Origin: JAAYZH01 sp964479695 | Lineage (GTDB): Bacteria > Bacillota > Clostridia > Saccharofermentanales > Fastidiosipilaceae | Reading direction: 5' to 3' | NCBI GenBank assembly: GCA_964479695.1 | Contig: CAYZSO010000004.1 | Span: 1-64,000 of the forward strand | DNA: 64,000 bases | In this document: positions 34,138 to 42,532 of the stretch, one piece after another | Position numbering within the stretch: the stretch's first letter is position 1 | How the letters are laid out: each line of letters starts with the position of its first letter | The notes under the pieces: model-generated | Database searches by the model: none | Told to the model about the DNA's origin: nothing | What the model saw: the letters and a program-made list of their open reading frames with translations, nothing else | Program-made: the position numbers and the translations under genes

Positions 34138-35928
34138 ATGTTACGCATTAGAGACATCAGACTAACCCTGGACGAAGATCCGGCTGTACTCAAGGACAAA
34201 GTTCGTAAGCTCCTGAAGATTTCAGATTTTGAGCTGACTATTGAGCGGGAATCCCTTGATGCCAGGCGCCGCAGCGAGCCGTTTTTCACTTACACAGTGG
34301 CGGTGTCGCTGGCGGCCGGCGAAACCGGCGAGACCGCCAAGACCGGCGAAACCGCCGAAACCGCTGAAACCGCCGAGCGCCGGCTGGCAAAGCGCCCCGG
34401 GATCACGTACTTCGAGCCGGAAACTCCGCAATTTCCCCATGGCAAAGAGCCGTTAACTCAGCGGCCGATTGTCATGGGTTTCGGACCTGCGGGGCTATTC
34501 GCTGCTTGGCTCCTAGCCAAGGAAGGCTACAAACCCATCGTTTTTGAACGCGGCGCAGCCATCCGAGAGCGAAGAGAAAAGGTTGAGGCTTTCTGGGCCG
34601 GCCAGGCGCCTTTGGATCCAGAAACAAATGTCCAATTTGGCGAAGGGGGCGCCGGCACCTTTTCGGACGGCAAACTAACTTCACGCTCCAAGGACCCCTA
34701 CGCGCGCTTGATTAATGAAGTTTTCGTACAACACGGCGCGCCGGCGGACATCCTCTATTCCTTTCAGCCGCATATCGGAACGGATCTTTTGGCCAAAGTC
34801 ATCGTCTCCATGCGCGAAGAGATGATTCAGCTGGGGGCCGAAATCCACTTCAATACCCCAGTCACCGAGATCACGATCGAAGAGGGCCGCCTCGCAGAAA
34901 TCAAAACCCCTAACGGCACTTATCGCGGCCCGCTCCTCATGGGGATTGGGCACAGCGCCAGAGACACATTTCGCATGCTCACCGAAAAAGGCGTCGCTTC
35001 CGTACCCAAAGCCTTCGCCGTCGGACTCCGTATTGAACATCCTCAAACCCTCATCGACGAGATTCGCTATGGCAAATTTGCCGGCCACCCGCGCCTCGGA
35101 GTCGCCTCTTTCCAGGTCCATAGCACGATGCGTAACGAGCGAAATGCGTATAGCTTTTGTATGTGTCCGGGCGGCCTCGTGGTCGCGGCCGCGTCCGAAG
35201 AAGGCCGCCTGGTAACCAACGGCATGAGCTATCACGCCAGGGATCTCGCGAATGCCAACAGCGCGATCCTCACAAGTGTGCAGCCCGGCAGAGATTTCGG
35301 CACCGGCATTTTGGACGGCGTTCACTACCAGGAACAGCTTGAGGAAGCGGCTTTTCACTTAGGAGGCGGCTCCTTCACCGCACCGATTCAGACCGTGACA
35401 GATTATCTCAAGAGTTTCGATCTGAGCATCCCCAAGCTTCAGCAGCGCGCGGAAGGCAATGTTCCCAGCGTTCGAGGCAATGATCCCAGCGATCGAGCCG
35501 AAGGTCAGAACGTTCGCAACGGTGGCCAAAGCCGCCCCCACAACCCCCACAACTCCAGCAACTTCAACGTCCAAGGCAATCACTACAGCCGACGCGCCAA
35601 GCCAAGTTATCGGCCAGATGTTCGGGAGGCTGAGCTCAAATCCTTATTTAGCGATGCGATGGGAAGAGCAATCGCGGAAGGACTGATTGAGATCGATAGC
35701 AAGTTACCCGGTTTTGCCGGTGAAGCGGCGATCTTGACCGGGGTCGAAAGTCGCTCGTCCTCGCCGATCCGCTTCGTCCGCAACCAGGAAACCAGAGAAT
35801 CCGTGAATGTTTCAGGTCTCTACCCAATTGGCGAAGGTGCCGGATACGCCGGAGGCATTGTTTCGGCGGCGCTCGACGGCCTAAGAACGGCTGAAAAAAT
35901 CATCGCCAATTTTGCCCCGCCGCTCTAA
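34138..35928 (+). CDS. FAD-dependent oxidoreductase of the YtfP/COG2509 type
   Basis: 596 residues. The FAD-binding Rossmann motif is VMGFGPAGLFAAWLLA with the acidic end FERG; NVQFGEGGAGTFSDGKLTSR and the C-terminal LYPIGEGAGYAGGIVSAALDG are typical of this family, whose reaction is unknown. Length is greater than the usual 520-540 because of two low-complexity insertions: GETAKTGETAETAETAE at about 62-79, and about 60 residues near 440-500 (GNVPSVRGNDPSDRAEGQ ... NPHNSSNFNVQGNHYSRR). The second includes a palindrome copy (GGCCAAAGCCGCCCC, 35523) and lies between conserved blocks, so the enzyme probably tolerates it. No strong Shine-Dalgarno; ATG at 34138 matches the family start. Confidence 0.8.
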   Translation: MLRIRDIRLTLDEDPAVLKDKVRKLLKISDFELTIERESLDARRRSEPFFTYTVAVSLAAGETGETAKTGETAETAETAERRLAKRPGITYFEPETPQFPHGKEPLTQRPIVMGFGPAGLFAAWLLAKEGYKPIVFERGAAIRERREKVEAFWAGQAPLDPETNVQFGEGGAGTFSDGKLTSRSKDPYARLINEVFVQHGAPADILYSFQPHIGTDLLAKVIVSMREEMIQLGAEIHFNTPVTEITIEEGRLAEIKTPNGTYRGPLLMGIGHSARDTFRMLTEKGVASVPKAFAVGLRIEHPQTLIDEIRYGKFAGHPRLGVASFQVHSTMRNERNAYSFCMCPGGLVVAAASEEGRLVTNGMSYHARDLANANSAILTSVQPGRDFGTGILDGVHYQEQLEEAAFHLGGGSFTAPIQTVTDYLKSFDLSIPKLQQRAEGNVPSVRGNDPSDRAEGQNVRNGGQSRPHNPHNSSNFNVQGNHYSRRAKPSYRPDVREAELKSLFSDAMGRAIAEGLIEIDSKLPGFAGEAAILTGVESRSSSPIRFVRNQETRESVNVSGLYPIGEGAGYAGGIVSAALDGLRTAEKIIANFAPPL

Positions 35929-36080
35929 GGCAGGGTACGTTACCATAGAGGCACCGGATGAAATGGCGTGGACTAAATTGCCATTGCCATAGGATAAAAC
36001 TTTTGCCATAGGATAAAACCTTAGTCCGAATTCGTAGGTTGAATTCCAAGACCGAATTCTTAGACTGTGATCTTAGCTGA
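35929..36080. other. intergenic, small direct repeat
   Basis: TTGCCATAGGATAAAAC occurs twice in a row near 35982-36020; no gene or terminator stands out. Confidence 0.5.
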
Positions 36081-36097
36081 AATGGAGGAGGAAGTGA

Positions 36098-36784
36098 ATG
36101 ATGAGTAGAGGGTTATATGGGGCGGCTTTGGCCAAAGCCGAAACCTTCATCTTCGACCTTGATGGTACGTTGTTAGATACTTTGGGGGACCTAATGGCTG
36201 CTTGTAACCGCGCCTTGGCGTCGCAGGGGTTTCCTCCTCGGGGCCGAAGTGAGATACAGGCATTCGTGGGCAATGGGACGACGCGACTCTTGCAATTGGC
36301 GCTGCCGACGGATGTTACGTTGGATGAAGCTGCCTTCGCTGCCTATCGGAAGGCGTATCGCGAGGCTTATCTCGGTCATTTGGCTGATGAGACCGCCCCT
36401 TACCCGGGCATTCTTGAGACGGTAAGCCGGCTTAAGTATAAGGATAAGAAGTTGGGCGTTCTGACGAATAAGCCTGATGAAGCGGCCAAGAAATTGGTCG
36501 ACCATTTCTTTCCGAACCTTTTCGATGAGATCAGGGGGCAGAGGCCAGGTTTCGCCAGGAAGCCCGATCCGCAGCCTTTGCTGGAACTGTTGACGGAACT
36601 GGAAGCAGATCCCCGGACTACGCTCTATCTGGGAGACTCGGAAGTGGATATGATGACCGGCAAAGCTTGCCACTGCTTCACGGTTGGTGTGACGTGGGGC
36701 TATCGCAGTCGGGAGGTGCTGGAGGAGTCCGGCGCGGACTGGCTAATTGATGAGCCGCAGGCGTTGCTGTCGCCCGCAGAGTGA
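36098..36784 (+). CDS. HAD hydrolase, phosphoglycolate-phosphatase-like
   Basis: 228 residues after GGAGGAGGAAG. HAD motifs: I FIFDLDGTLLDT (nucleophile Asp), II LGVLTNKP, III RKPDPQPL, IV YLGDSEVDMMTG. A helical cap follows motif I, the pattern of Gph/PGP-like phosphatases that remove phosphate from 2-phosphoglycolate or similar small metabolites. The first ten residues (MMSRGLYGAALAKAE) contain the window-wide palindrome (36122-36140) as AlaAlaLeuAlaLysAla, placed between the start codon and the first beta strand, so the N-terminus seems to have been extended by it. Confidence 0.85.
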   Translation: MMSRGLYGAALAKAETFIFDLDGTLLDTLGDLMAACNRALASQGFPPRGRSEIQAFVGNGTTRLLQLALPTDVTLDEAAFAAYRKAYREAYLGHLADETAPYPGILETVSRLKYKDKKLGVLTNKPDEAAKKLVDHFFPNLFDEIRGQRPGFARKPDPQPLLELLTELEADPRTTLYLGDSEVDMMTGKACHCFTVGVTWGYRSREVLEESGADWLIDEPQALLSPAE

Positions 36785-36880
36785 AGATGAGACGCGAGAG
36801 TTGCTGTTGACCGCAGGATGAAGTTGAGCTAGAGGCGTTGATGCCGAGTGTGCTCTGACCCAGGGCTTCGAAATTTCTAT

Positions 36881-36942
36881 CCGTCAAGTTATGCGTCAAG
36901 TCATGCGTCAAGTCATCCGCCAAGTCATGCGTCAAGTCATAG
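36881..36942. repeat. 12-bp tandem repeat, five copies
   Basis: Units of GCGTCAAGTCAT with single-base changes. It follows the phosphatase gene; no T-run, so not a terminator. Confidence 0.85.
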
Positions 36943-37149
36943 GTAGAAGCTGCTAAATCTGTTATCATAACTATAGAAAAATTCATTTCCCAGTGAAGTT
37001 CTTGTGACGATTGTGCTAAGAATTGTGCTAAGAATTGTGCGAAGAGCAGAATCAGTTAACTATTTTCTTACGGCTGCGGAACTTGGATTTTCATTCACAT
37101 ATGCATAGCAGCCGGATTGGGGCTGTGTTTTGGTTAGAGGGTCGCTTGG

Positions 37150-37169
37150 GGCGGCTTTGGCCAAAGCCG
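37150..37169. repeat. palindrome copy, intergenic
   Basis: CGGCTTTGGCCAAAGCCG, perfect over 18 bases (37152-37169), 56 bases before the GltD-like start. Confidence 0.9.
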
Positions 37170-37224
37170 AAGGACTCTTCCTCAAGTCCTCAGCTGTATG
37201 CAAAGTAAAAATTGGAGGATGAAC

Positions 37225-38514
37225 ATGCCGCATATTCTCGCCGAAGCCGACCGATGTCTGCAATGTAAGAAACCCCGCTGCCGCCCGGCCTGTCCGATCA
37301 ACAACCCCATTCCGCAGTTTATTAGCTTGCTGAAAGATGGGAAGATCAAGGAAGCAGGCTCATTAGTGTTTGCCAACAACCCTCTGACGATTGTGTGCTC
37401 TCAGGTTTGCCCTTTTGAGAGAATGTGTGAGGGTGCGTGCATTGTTGGAATCAAATCCACCCCGGTCCAGATCAGTACCATTGAGCATTACATTGCCGAC
37501 TACAACCTGGATATGCTGGATATCCGTTCGTCCGGGGAGTATGAAGGAAAAATCGGGATTATCGGCGGAGGCCCCGCCGGAATCGCCTTGGCCTTTTACA
37601 TGGGCCGCCGCGGTTACGATGTGACGATTTATGAATCATCTGAGAAAATCGGCGGCATTCTGCGTTATGGAATCCCGAATTTCCGCTTGTCAAATGAAGA
37701 TGTGGACCGCCTGGAGCGCCAATTGCGTAATTTGGGCGTGAAGATTCATCCGAATACTTTGATTGGCCCGGTTACGTCGGTGCCGGATCTGTTCCGCGAT
37801 GGCTATGATGCTCTCTTCATGAGCACCGGTGTATGGAAACCCAATAAAATGAACATCAAAGGCGAATCACTCGCCAACGTCCATTATGCAATTAATTATT
37901 TGAAGAGCCCGGAACTCTATCAATTGGGCCGAGATGTTGTTGTGATCGGTGCAGGCAATGTGGCCATGGATGCCGCCAGAACGGCAATCCGCCAACTCAA
38001 TACTCGGAACGTCACGGTGCTCTACCGTCGGGGAGAAGATAGTATATCTTGTTCCGCAGACGAGTTTGAATACACGAAGATGGATGGCGTTGATTTCAAC
38101 TGGTTCACGCAAGTGGAGGAGTTTACCGAGGAAGGTGTCTGGGTTTACGATACGCAGGTGCCGGAGCAGGAGAGGGAGCTACGCTTCATTCCGTGCAACT
38201 CCGCGATTATCGCAATTTCCCAAGGACCGCAATCCAACGTTGTCTCGACTGAGCCGCAAATTCGCCTCGACCGGAAGGGCTTGGTGATTACAGATGAGAA
38301 TAACCGGACGACTTTGGAAGGCGTCTACGCTTCTGGTGACGTTGTGTCCGGAGCAAAAACCGTTGTGGAAGCACAAGCCGCAGCCAAACGCACGGCGAAT
38401 GCGATGCATAATTATATTCAACGTAAGAAAAATTCCGAATGGGTTGATGAGGTTCTATATGAAAGTGACATCATCAATCAGGATCTGGCGAAATTCGTTC
38501 CGCCAATCCAGTAA
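37225..38514 (+). CDS. GltD-like NAD(P)-dependent Fe-S flavoprotein
   Basis: 429 residues from the ATG at 37225, six bases after GGAGG; other ATGs lie at 37198 and 37219. The N-terminal domain has two Cys groups for two [4Fe-4S] clusters: CLQCKKPRCRPACP and CSQVCPFERMCEGAC. Then FAD (GIIGGGPAGIALAF) and NAD(P) (VVVIGAGNVAMDAARTA) Rossmann motifs, and YASGDVVSGAKTVVEAQAAAKR closing the FAD site. This is the glutamate-synthase small-subunit family; there is no large subunit here. The ferredoxin gene 33 bases downstream suggests an electron-transfer pair, perhaps NAD(P)H to ferredoxin (inference). Confidence 0.85.
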   Translation: MPHILAEADRCLQCKKPRCRPACPINNPIPQFISLLKDGKIKEAGSLVFANNPLTIVCSQVCPFERMCEGACIVGIKSTPVQISTIEHYIADYNLDMLDIRSSGEYEGKIGIIGGGPAGIALAFYMGRRGYDVTIYESSEKIGGILRYGIPNFRLSNEDVDRLERQLRNLGVKIHPNTLIGPVTSVPDLFRDGYDALFMSTGVWKPNKMNIKGESLANVHYAINYLKSPELYQLGRDVVVIGAGNVAMDAARTAIRQLNTRNVTVLYRRGEDSISCSADEFEYTKMDGVDFNWFTQVEEFTEEGVWVYDTQVPEQERELRFIPCNSAIIAISQGPQSNVVSTEPQIRLDRKGLVITDENNRTTLEGVYASGDVVSGAKTVVEAQAAAKRTANAMHNYIQRKKNSEWVDEVLYESDIINQDLAKFVPPIQ

Positions 38515-38547
38515 GATGAGTACCGCAAACGGTATCGGAGGTTCTTT

Positions 38548-38733
38548 ATGAAGGCAGTTGTAGATCAAGATTTATGCATAGGTTGCAGTCTCTGCGCTGA
38601 GACTTGCCCGGAGGTGTTTGAAATGGGTGACGACGGCTTGGCACACGTCATTGCAGAAGTTACCCCAGATGTGGAAGATGCGGCTGAAACAGCCAGAGAG
38701 ACCTGCCCAACAGAGGCAATCTCCATCGAATAA
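38548..38733 (+). CDS. ferredoxin, single [4Fe-4S] type
   Basis: 61 residues after GGAGG. Cys motif CIGCSLCAETC near the N-terminus and the lone CP at 53 give the four ligands of one [4Fe-4S] cluster, with the C20 of the two-cluster ancestor retained. Small acidic electron carrier; in operon with the GltD-like reductase. Confidence 0.9.
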   Translation: MKAVVDQDLCIGCSLCAETCPEVFEMGDDGLAHVIAEVTPDVEDAAETARETCPTEAISIE

Positions 38734-38737
38734 GAGG

Positions 38738-38823
38738 CCGTCGTTAAGAGGTCGTCGCTAAAGGGTCCTCGCTAAGACCGTCGTTAAGAGGTCGTCGCTA
38801 AAGGGTCCTCGCTAAGGCCGTCG
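38738..38823. repeat. 40-bp tandem repeat, two full copies
   Basis: Units starting CCGTCGTTAAGAGGTCGTCG at 38738 and 38778, third unit begun at 38818. Lies between the ferredoxin stop and its terminator. Confidence 0.9.
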
Positions 38824-38846
38824 TTCACAACAATGACCCCATAGGT

Positions 38847-38877
38847 CCTCGGAGGAGCAATCTTCCGGGGATTTTTT
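38847..38877 (+). terminator. terminator of the reductase/ferredoxin operon
   Basis: CCTCGGA (38847-38853) pairs with TCCGGGG (38864-38870), followed by ATTTTTTG. Confidence 0.8.
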
Positions 38878-38918
38878 GTTGGGCGCAGGTACGGGGTACG
38901 TGGGTGCGGGGGTGTGGT

Positions 38919-38938
38919 GCGGCTTTGGCCAAAGCCGC
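38919..38938. repeat. palindrome copy, full 20-bp form, intergenic
   Basis: GCGGCTTTGGCCAAAGCCGC, perfect over 20 bases, between convergent genes. Confidence 0.95.
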
Positions 38939-38950
38939 CCGACTCGAAGT

Positions 38951-39724
38951 TCACCAGGAGACCTCACCTGAGCCCGCCAGAGGAATCGTGGTACCTGTTA
39001 CATAGATCTGCGGCTGGATCAGTCCGACGAAGAAGTCCTTAATTTGGGCCAAAGCCTCCCTCGCCGCATAATAGAGGCGATTTCGGTAATTCGCATCAGG
39101 GCCACTCGCGACAGAGTCAATGCCAACCCTGTCCGCCAGGTAGAGGGCTCGCGCAAGATGGTAAGGCTGGCTGACGATGATCATGGATTTGGCTTGGTAG
39201 ATCTCACGCGCCCGAATGATGCTTTCATATGTGGAAAAACCATAATGATCTAGGAAAATATCTTCTGCCGGCACGCCTTGTTTCAAGGCATAGTCCTTCA
39301 TGACTGCCGGCTCATTGTAATATGTCCCGCCGTTGTCACCGGACATCAGAAGCTTGGGCGCCAGACCTGCCTTATAGAGGGCGATTCCTTGGTCAAGTCG
39401 ACTTTCTAATTGTCCAGATGGCTGATTACCGGTAACGGCTGCTCCGAGAACGAGGATGACATCGTAGGTTTTGCCTTTCTGTTCGAGCCCTTGCACCGTG
39501 AATATGCGATTCTGAGAATTCACAAAAATATAGAGATTGATCGATGCGGCCAGGAAAAGCGGCAGCAAAATAATGGTCAGAAGGACTTTAAGCCACGTTT
39601 TGCCGGTCTTCTTCGGCTTGGCTTTCTTCACACTCAGTGCCGACTGAGTTTTCTTCGCTCTTGGAGCCGGTTGAGTTTGTTGGGCTCGCCTTACCCTATT
39701 TTTGTCTGATGATTGTTTTTTCAC
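38951..39724 (-). CDS. SanA/DUF218-family membrane protein
   Basis: 257 residues. A basic cytoplasmic tail (KKAKPKKTGK) and one helix (VLLTIILLPLFLAASINLYIF) anchor an outer DUF218 (YdcF-like) domain: VILVLGAAVTGNQPSGQLESR, LLMSGDNGGTYYNEPAVMKDYA and IIVSQPYHLARAL. In E. coli SanA affects envelope permeability to vancomycin at high temperature; the molecular role is unclear. Convergent with the ferredoxin operon. Confidence 0.85.
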   Translation of the reverse strand: MKKQSSDKNRVRRAQQTQPAPRAKKTQSALSVKKAKPKKTGKTWLKVLLTIILLPLFLAASINLYIFVNSQNRIFTVQGLEQKGKTYDVILVLGAAVTGNQPSGQLESRLDQGIALYKAGLAPKLLMSGDNGGTYYNEPAVMKDYALKQGVPAEDIFLDHYGFSTYESIIRAREIYQAKSMIIVSQPYHLARALYLADRVGIDSVASGPDANYRNRLYYAAREALAQIKDFFVGLIQPQIYVTGTTIPLAGSGEVSW

Positions 39725-39772
39725 CGGTTCACAATAGCAGACTTAACGCTTGATGAAAAGCGGCTAGACTCT

Positions 39773-39808
39773 GGTGGCGGTGGCGGTGGCGGTGGCGGTG
39801 GCGGTGGC
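39773..39808. repeat. (GGTGGC)6 hexanucleotide repeat
   Basis: Six exact units between divergent genes; in the upstream region of the SanA-like gene (minus) and of the GH3 gene (plus). Confidence 0.95.
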
Positions 39809-40091
39809 AGCGACAGCCTATCTCAGAGAATATACTACGTGAAGTTCTCCTGCTGAATTCTTTCTTAGAGCTGTGAGTCTTAGCTTAGTCCAGTGAATCT
39901 TCGCTTAATCATGTGAAACTTTGCTTGGCCCAGTTGAACGGCGGTACAAATGGCCAACACGATATCTTTTCCGGTGCGGACATACCAACATTTCTTCTGC
40001 AAGGAGACTATACTGCGTGGATCAATACGGCAGAGATTCCGACTGCTGTGTTACGAAACCAGCTTACGCTACCCGGCAAGGGGGGATTTAT

Positions 40092-41615
40092 GTGTCAAGA
40101 AATCACAATCCCGAAGCGAACCGATCACGACCTACAAGCCGATTGGCTCCCCGAATTCTGAGCCTGTTACTACCTGCGCTCTTGGCGAGTGCTTGTTTCA
40201 CCGGTCCTCTCGTAACAACTCAGGCGACAAGCAGCTCATCTACATCCGCTCAAACCACAATGAGCTCAACTTCAACAACCACCTCAACCTTAACCACGAC
40301 TTCAACAACTTTGGCGACGACGGTTCCGTCGACGTCTTTGGCCGCAACGACTAAGACCACAGGAACAACAAACCAAACCGCCGTTCCAACCACGACTCAG
40401 CCTACGACCACGACTCAGCCCACGACCACCTCGCCACCAACGACCACAACCGAACCGACAACAGTGCCGCCGACGACCCTTCCGCCGACAACAGCTCCGA
40501 CCACCACACCAACGACTCGGCCCACGACTCGACCCACGACGCTACCCACGACCACCGAGTCGCAGGCGCCCCTGACAGAAGCCGAGAGAATTTTGGCGCG
40601 ACTCACCCTTGAGCAGAAAATCGCACAGCTCTTCGTGATCCGGCCAGAAGATTTGACAGGGGAGACCGAAACTTTCTCGGCCGGCGCTGCTGACCTCTAC
40701 CGACAATATCCGGTAGGTGGTTTCATCCTCTTCGGAACGAACCTTTCTTCCCCTGCGCAACTGCAAACGCTGAGTCAGAAGATTTATCAGAGTTCAGAGG
40801 AAGTGATTGGCTTGCCACCGATTCTGACAGTGGACGAAGAAGGTGGTTACGTGGCTAGGTTGGCGAAGATTCCGGCTTTTGGGGTTCCTGTTTTCCCTAC
40901 TATGGCGCAACTTGGCCTGCAAGGAGATCCGGGGGTGGTGGAGAATGCAGCAAGGACGATCGGCAACTACCTTAAACCGTATGGATTCAATCTGGATTTT
41001 GCACCCGTCGCGGATGTCCTGAGCAATCCGGATAATCAGGTCGTGCGGGAGCGAAGTTTCGGAAGTGATCCGACCCTTGTTGCTACGATGGTTCGAGCCT
41101 ATGTGCAAGGACTCACCAGCACAGGTCTGGGTGCTACTCTGAAACACTTTCCGGGCCACGGTGCTACCACTGCGGATACACATACCGGTGCGGCGGTTTC
41201 TTACCGCACTTTGGCTGAGCTGCGTTCCATTGAGTTCCCGCCATTTATCGCGGGGATTGCCGCCGGAGCAGAGGTCGTGATGGTCGGGCATTTCAGTGTG
41301 CCCAACTACACAGGCGATGACACGCCGGCGAGTCTTTCGGCCAAAGTCATCCACAACCTCCTTCGCGGTGAATTAGGTTTCCAAGGGCTCGTGGTTTCCG
41401 ATGCCTTGGGTATGGGTGCAATCATTGATGTCTATGGCTCTGCGCAAGCTGCAGTCATGGCTTTTCAAGCCGGGAATGATTTGCTTTTGATGCCGGCCAA
41501 TTTTCTGAGTGCCTATCAGGCGATGCTGACCGCCGTCCAAAACGGGACAATCAGCGTGAGTCGCCTCGATGAATCGGTCTTGCGAATCATTGCTTTTAAG
41601 CTAAAGCATCGTTAG
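40092..41615 (+). CDS. GH3 beta-N-acetylhexosaminidase-like lipoprotein
   Basis: 507 residues from a GTG at 40092, which has AAGGGGGG 6-13 bases before it. Signal with lipobox (LLLPALLASAC, Cys35), then about 120 residues of Thr/Pro/Ser-rich spacer, which would reach through the wall, then a GH3 catalytic domain (about 170-505). NagZ-type motifs: DEEGGYVARL, FAPVADVLSNPDNQVVRERSFG, KHFPGHGATTADTH (the His-Asp acid/base loop) and VVSDALGMGAI with the nucleophile Asp. It should trim N-acetylglucosamine from peptidoglycan outside the cell. The repetitive Thr codons (ACN) make this region prone to length change. Confidence 0.88.
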   Translation: MSRNHNPEANRSRPTSRLAPRILSLLLPALLASACFTGPLVTTQATSSSSTSAQTTMSSTSTTTSTLTTTSTTLATTVPSTSLAATTKTTGTTNQTAVPTTTQPTTTTQPTTTSPPTTTTEPTTVPPTTLPPTTAPTTTPTTRPTTRPTTLPTTTESQAPLTEAERILARLTLEQKIAQLFVIRPEDLTGETETFSAGAADLYRQYPVGGFILFGTNLSSPAQLQTLSQKIYQSSEEVIGLPPILTVDEEGGYVARLAKIPAFGVPVFPTMAQLGLQGDPGVVENAARTIGNYLKPYGFNLDFAPVADVLSNPDNQVVRERSFGSDPTLVATMVRAYVQGLTSTGLGATLKHFPGHGATTADTHTGAAVSYRTLAELRSIEFPPFIAGIAAGAEVVMVGHFSVPNYTGDDTPASLSAKVIHNLLRGELGFQGLVVSDALGMGAIIDVYGSAQAAVMAFQAGNDLLLMPANFLSAYQAMLTAVQNGTISVSRLDESVLRIIAFKLKHR

Positions 41616-41769
41616 CACCAAGAACCAAACTTCGCTTAAGCGGGAGGAGTACTGGCAGGCGGCTTTGGCCCATCGAGTAGGATCCCGGCCAATAAATAGT
41701 CGGAACGCAACTCGATTTAATGGATGTGTTTTAGCGGTTAGGGTATCGAGATATTGTTGATTTGATATT

Positions 41770-41792
41770 CCGTTCAAGAAATTCTTGAACGG
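41770..41792. terminator. hairpin between convergent genes
   Basis: CCGTTCAAGAA and TTCTTGAACGG form an almost perfect palindrome; no clear T-run. Possibly a bidirectional terminator. Confidence 0.4.
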
Positions 41793-41802
41793 CATGGAAG
41801 AA

Positions 41803-42459
41803 CTATTCTGCCTTCTTCAGGGGGGCCAGCTCGTAGACTTCGTCAGCGGCTTTGGCAACTTCGGGGGAGTGGCTCACGATGATCACGCACTTGTCCTCGT
41901 CGTGGGCCAGGTGGGTGAAGATGTTCATGATTCCATCCTGAGTGGCGAGGTCGAGGTTTCCGGTGGGCTCGTCAGCCAGAAGGATTTCGGGATCGTAGGA
42001 GAGCGCTCGGGCAATGGCTACCCGCTGCTGCTCGCCGCCGGACAGCTTCAGAATACGCCGTTTGGCTAAGCTCGGATCCAACTCGACCTTCTGCAAAAGG
42101 TCGCTGGCGAGCTGGCGCTTGTCCTTGATTTTCTTGCCTGAGGCGCGGATCGAAAGCTCAACATTTTCCACCGCAGTCAGGTGGGGCAGCAAGTTAAATT
42201 GTTGGAAAACCACGCCGACATAGTAACTGCGGTATTTGTAACGGTCGATTTTTTGGATGTCCTGGCCATCGAATAAGATGTTCCCTTCTGTTGGAGAGGC
42301 GAGTCCGGAAAGCAGGGATAGCAGGGTTGTCTTCCCGGCGCCGGAGCGGCCTACGATGGCGTAGACTTTGCCTTTTTCAAATTTGTAGCTGAGGTCCTTT
42401 AGAACTTTCGGTCCTTTCCCATAGGAATAGGAAATATTATGTAATGATAGTATGCTCAT
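41803..42459 (-). CDS. ABC ATPase, LolD/MacB type
   Basis: 218 residues from the ATG at 42459, set by AAGGAGG. Walker A GRSGAGKTT, signature LSGGEQQRVAIARA, Walker B EILLADEPTGNLD and switch IIVSHSP complete. Partner of the FtsX-like permease upstream (73 bases between them). The ATPase end is at the 3' end of the unit. Confidence 0.9.
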   Translation of the reverse strand: MSILSLHNISYSYGKGPKVLKDLSYKFEKGKVYAIVGRSGAGKTTLLSLLSGLASPTEGNILFDGQDIQKIDRYKYRSYYVGVVFQQFNLLPHLTAVENVELSIRASGKKIKDKRQLASDLLQKVELDPSLAKRRILKLSGGEQQRVAIARALSYDPEILLADEPTGNLDLATQDGIMNIFTHLAHDEDKCVIIVSHSPEVAKAADEVYELAPLKKAE

Positions 42460-42532
42460 TTGTTTGTCCTCCTTCGTTGCGACCATGGGTATGGTTCTAC
42501 TCACGGCCTTGGTTGTAGCCTTGCGTACGCCC

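Noticed and set aside
34681..35358. Minus-strand ORF of 225 codons inside the FAD protein gene
   Set aside because: Shadow of a strong coding gene; no family match.
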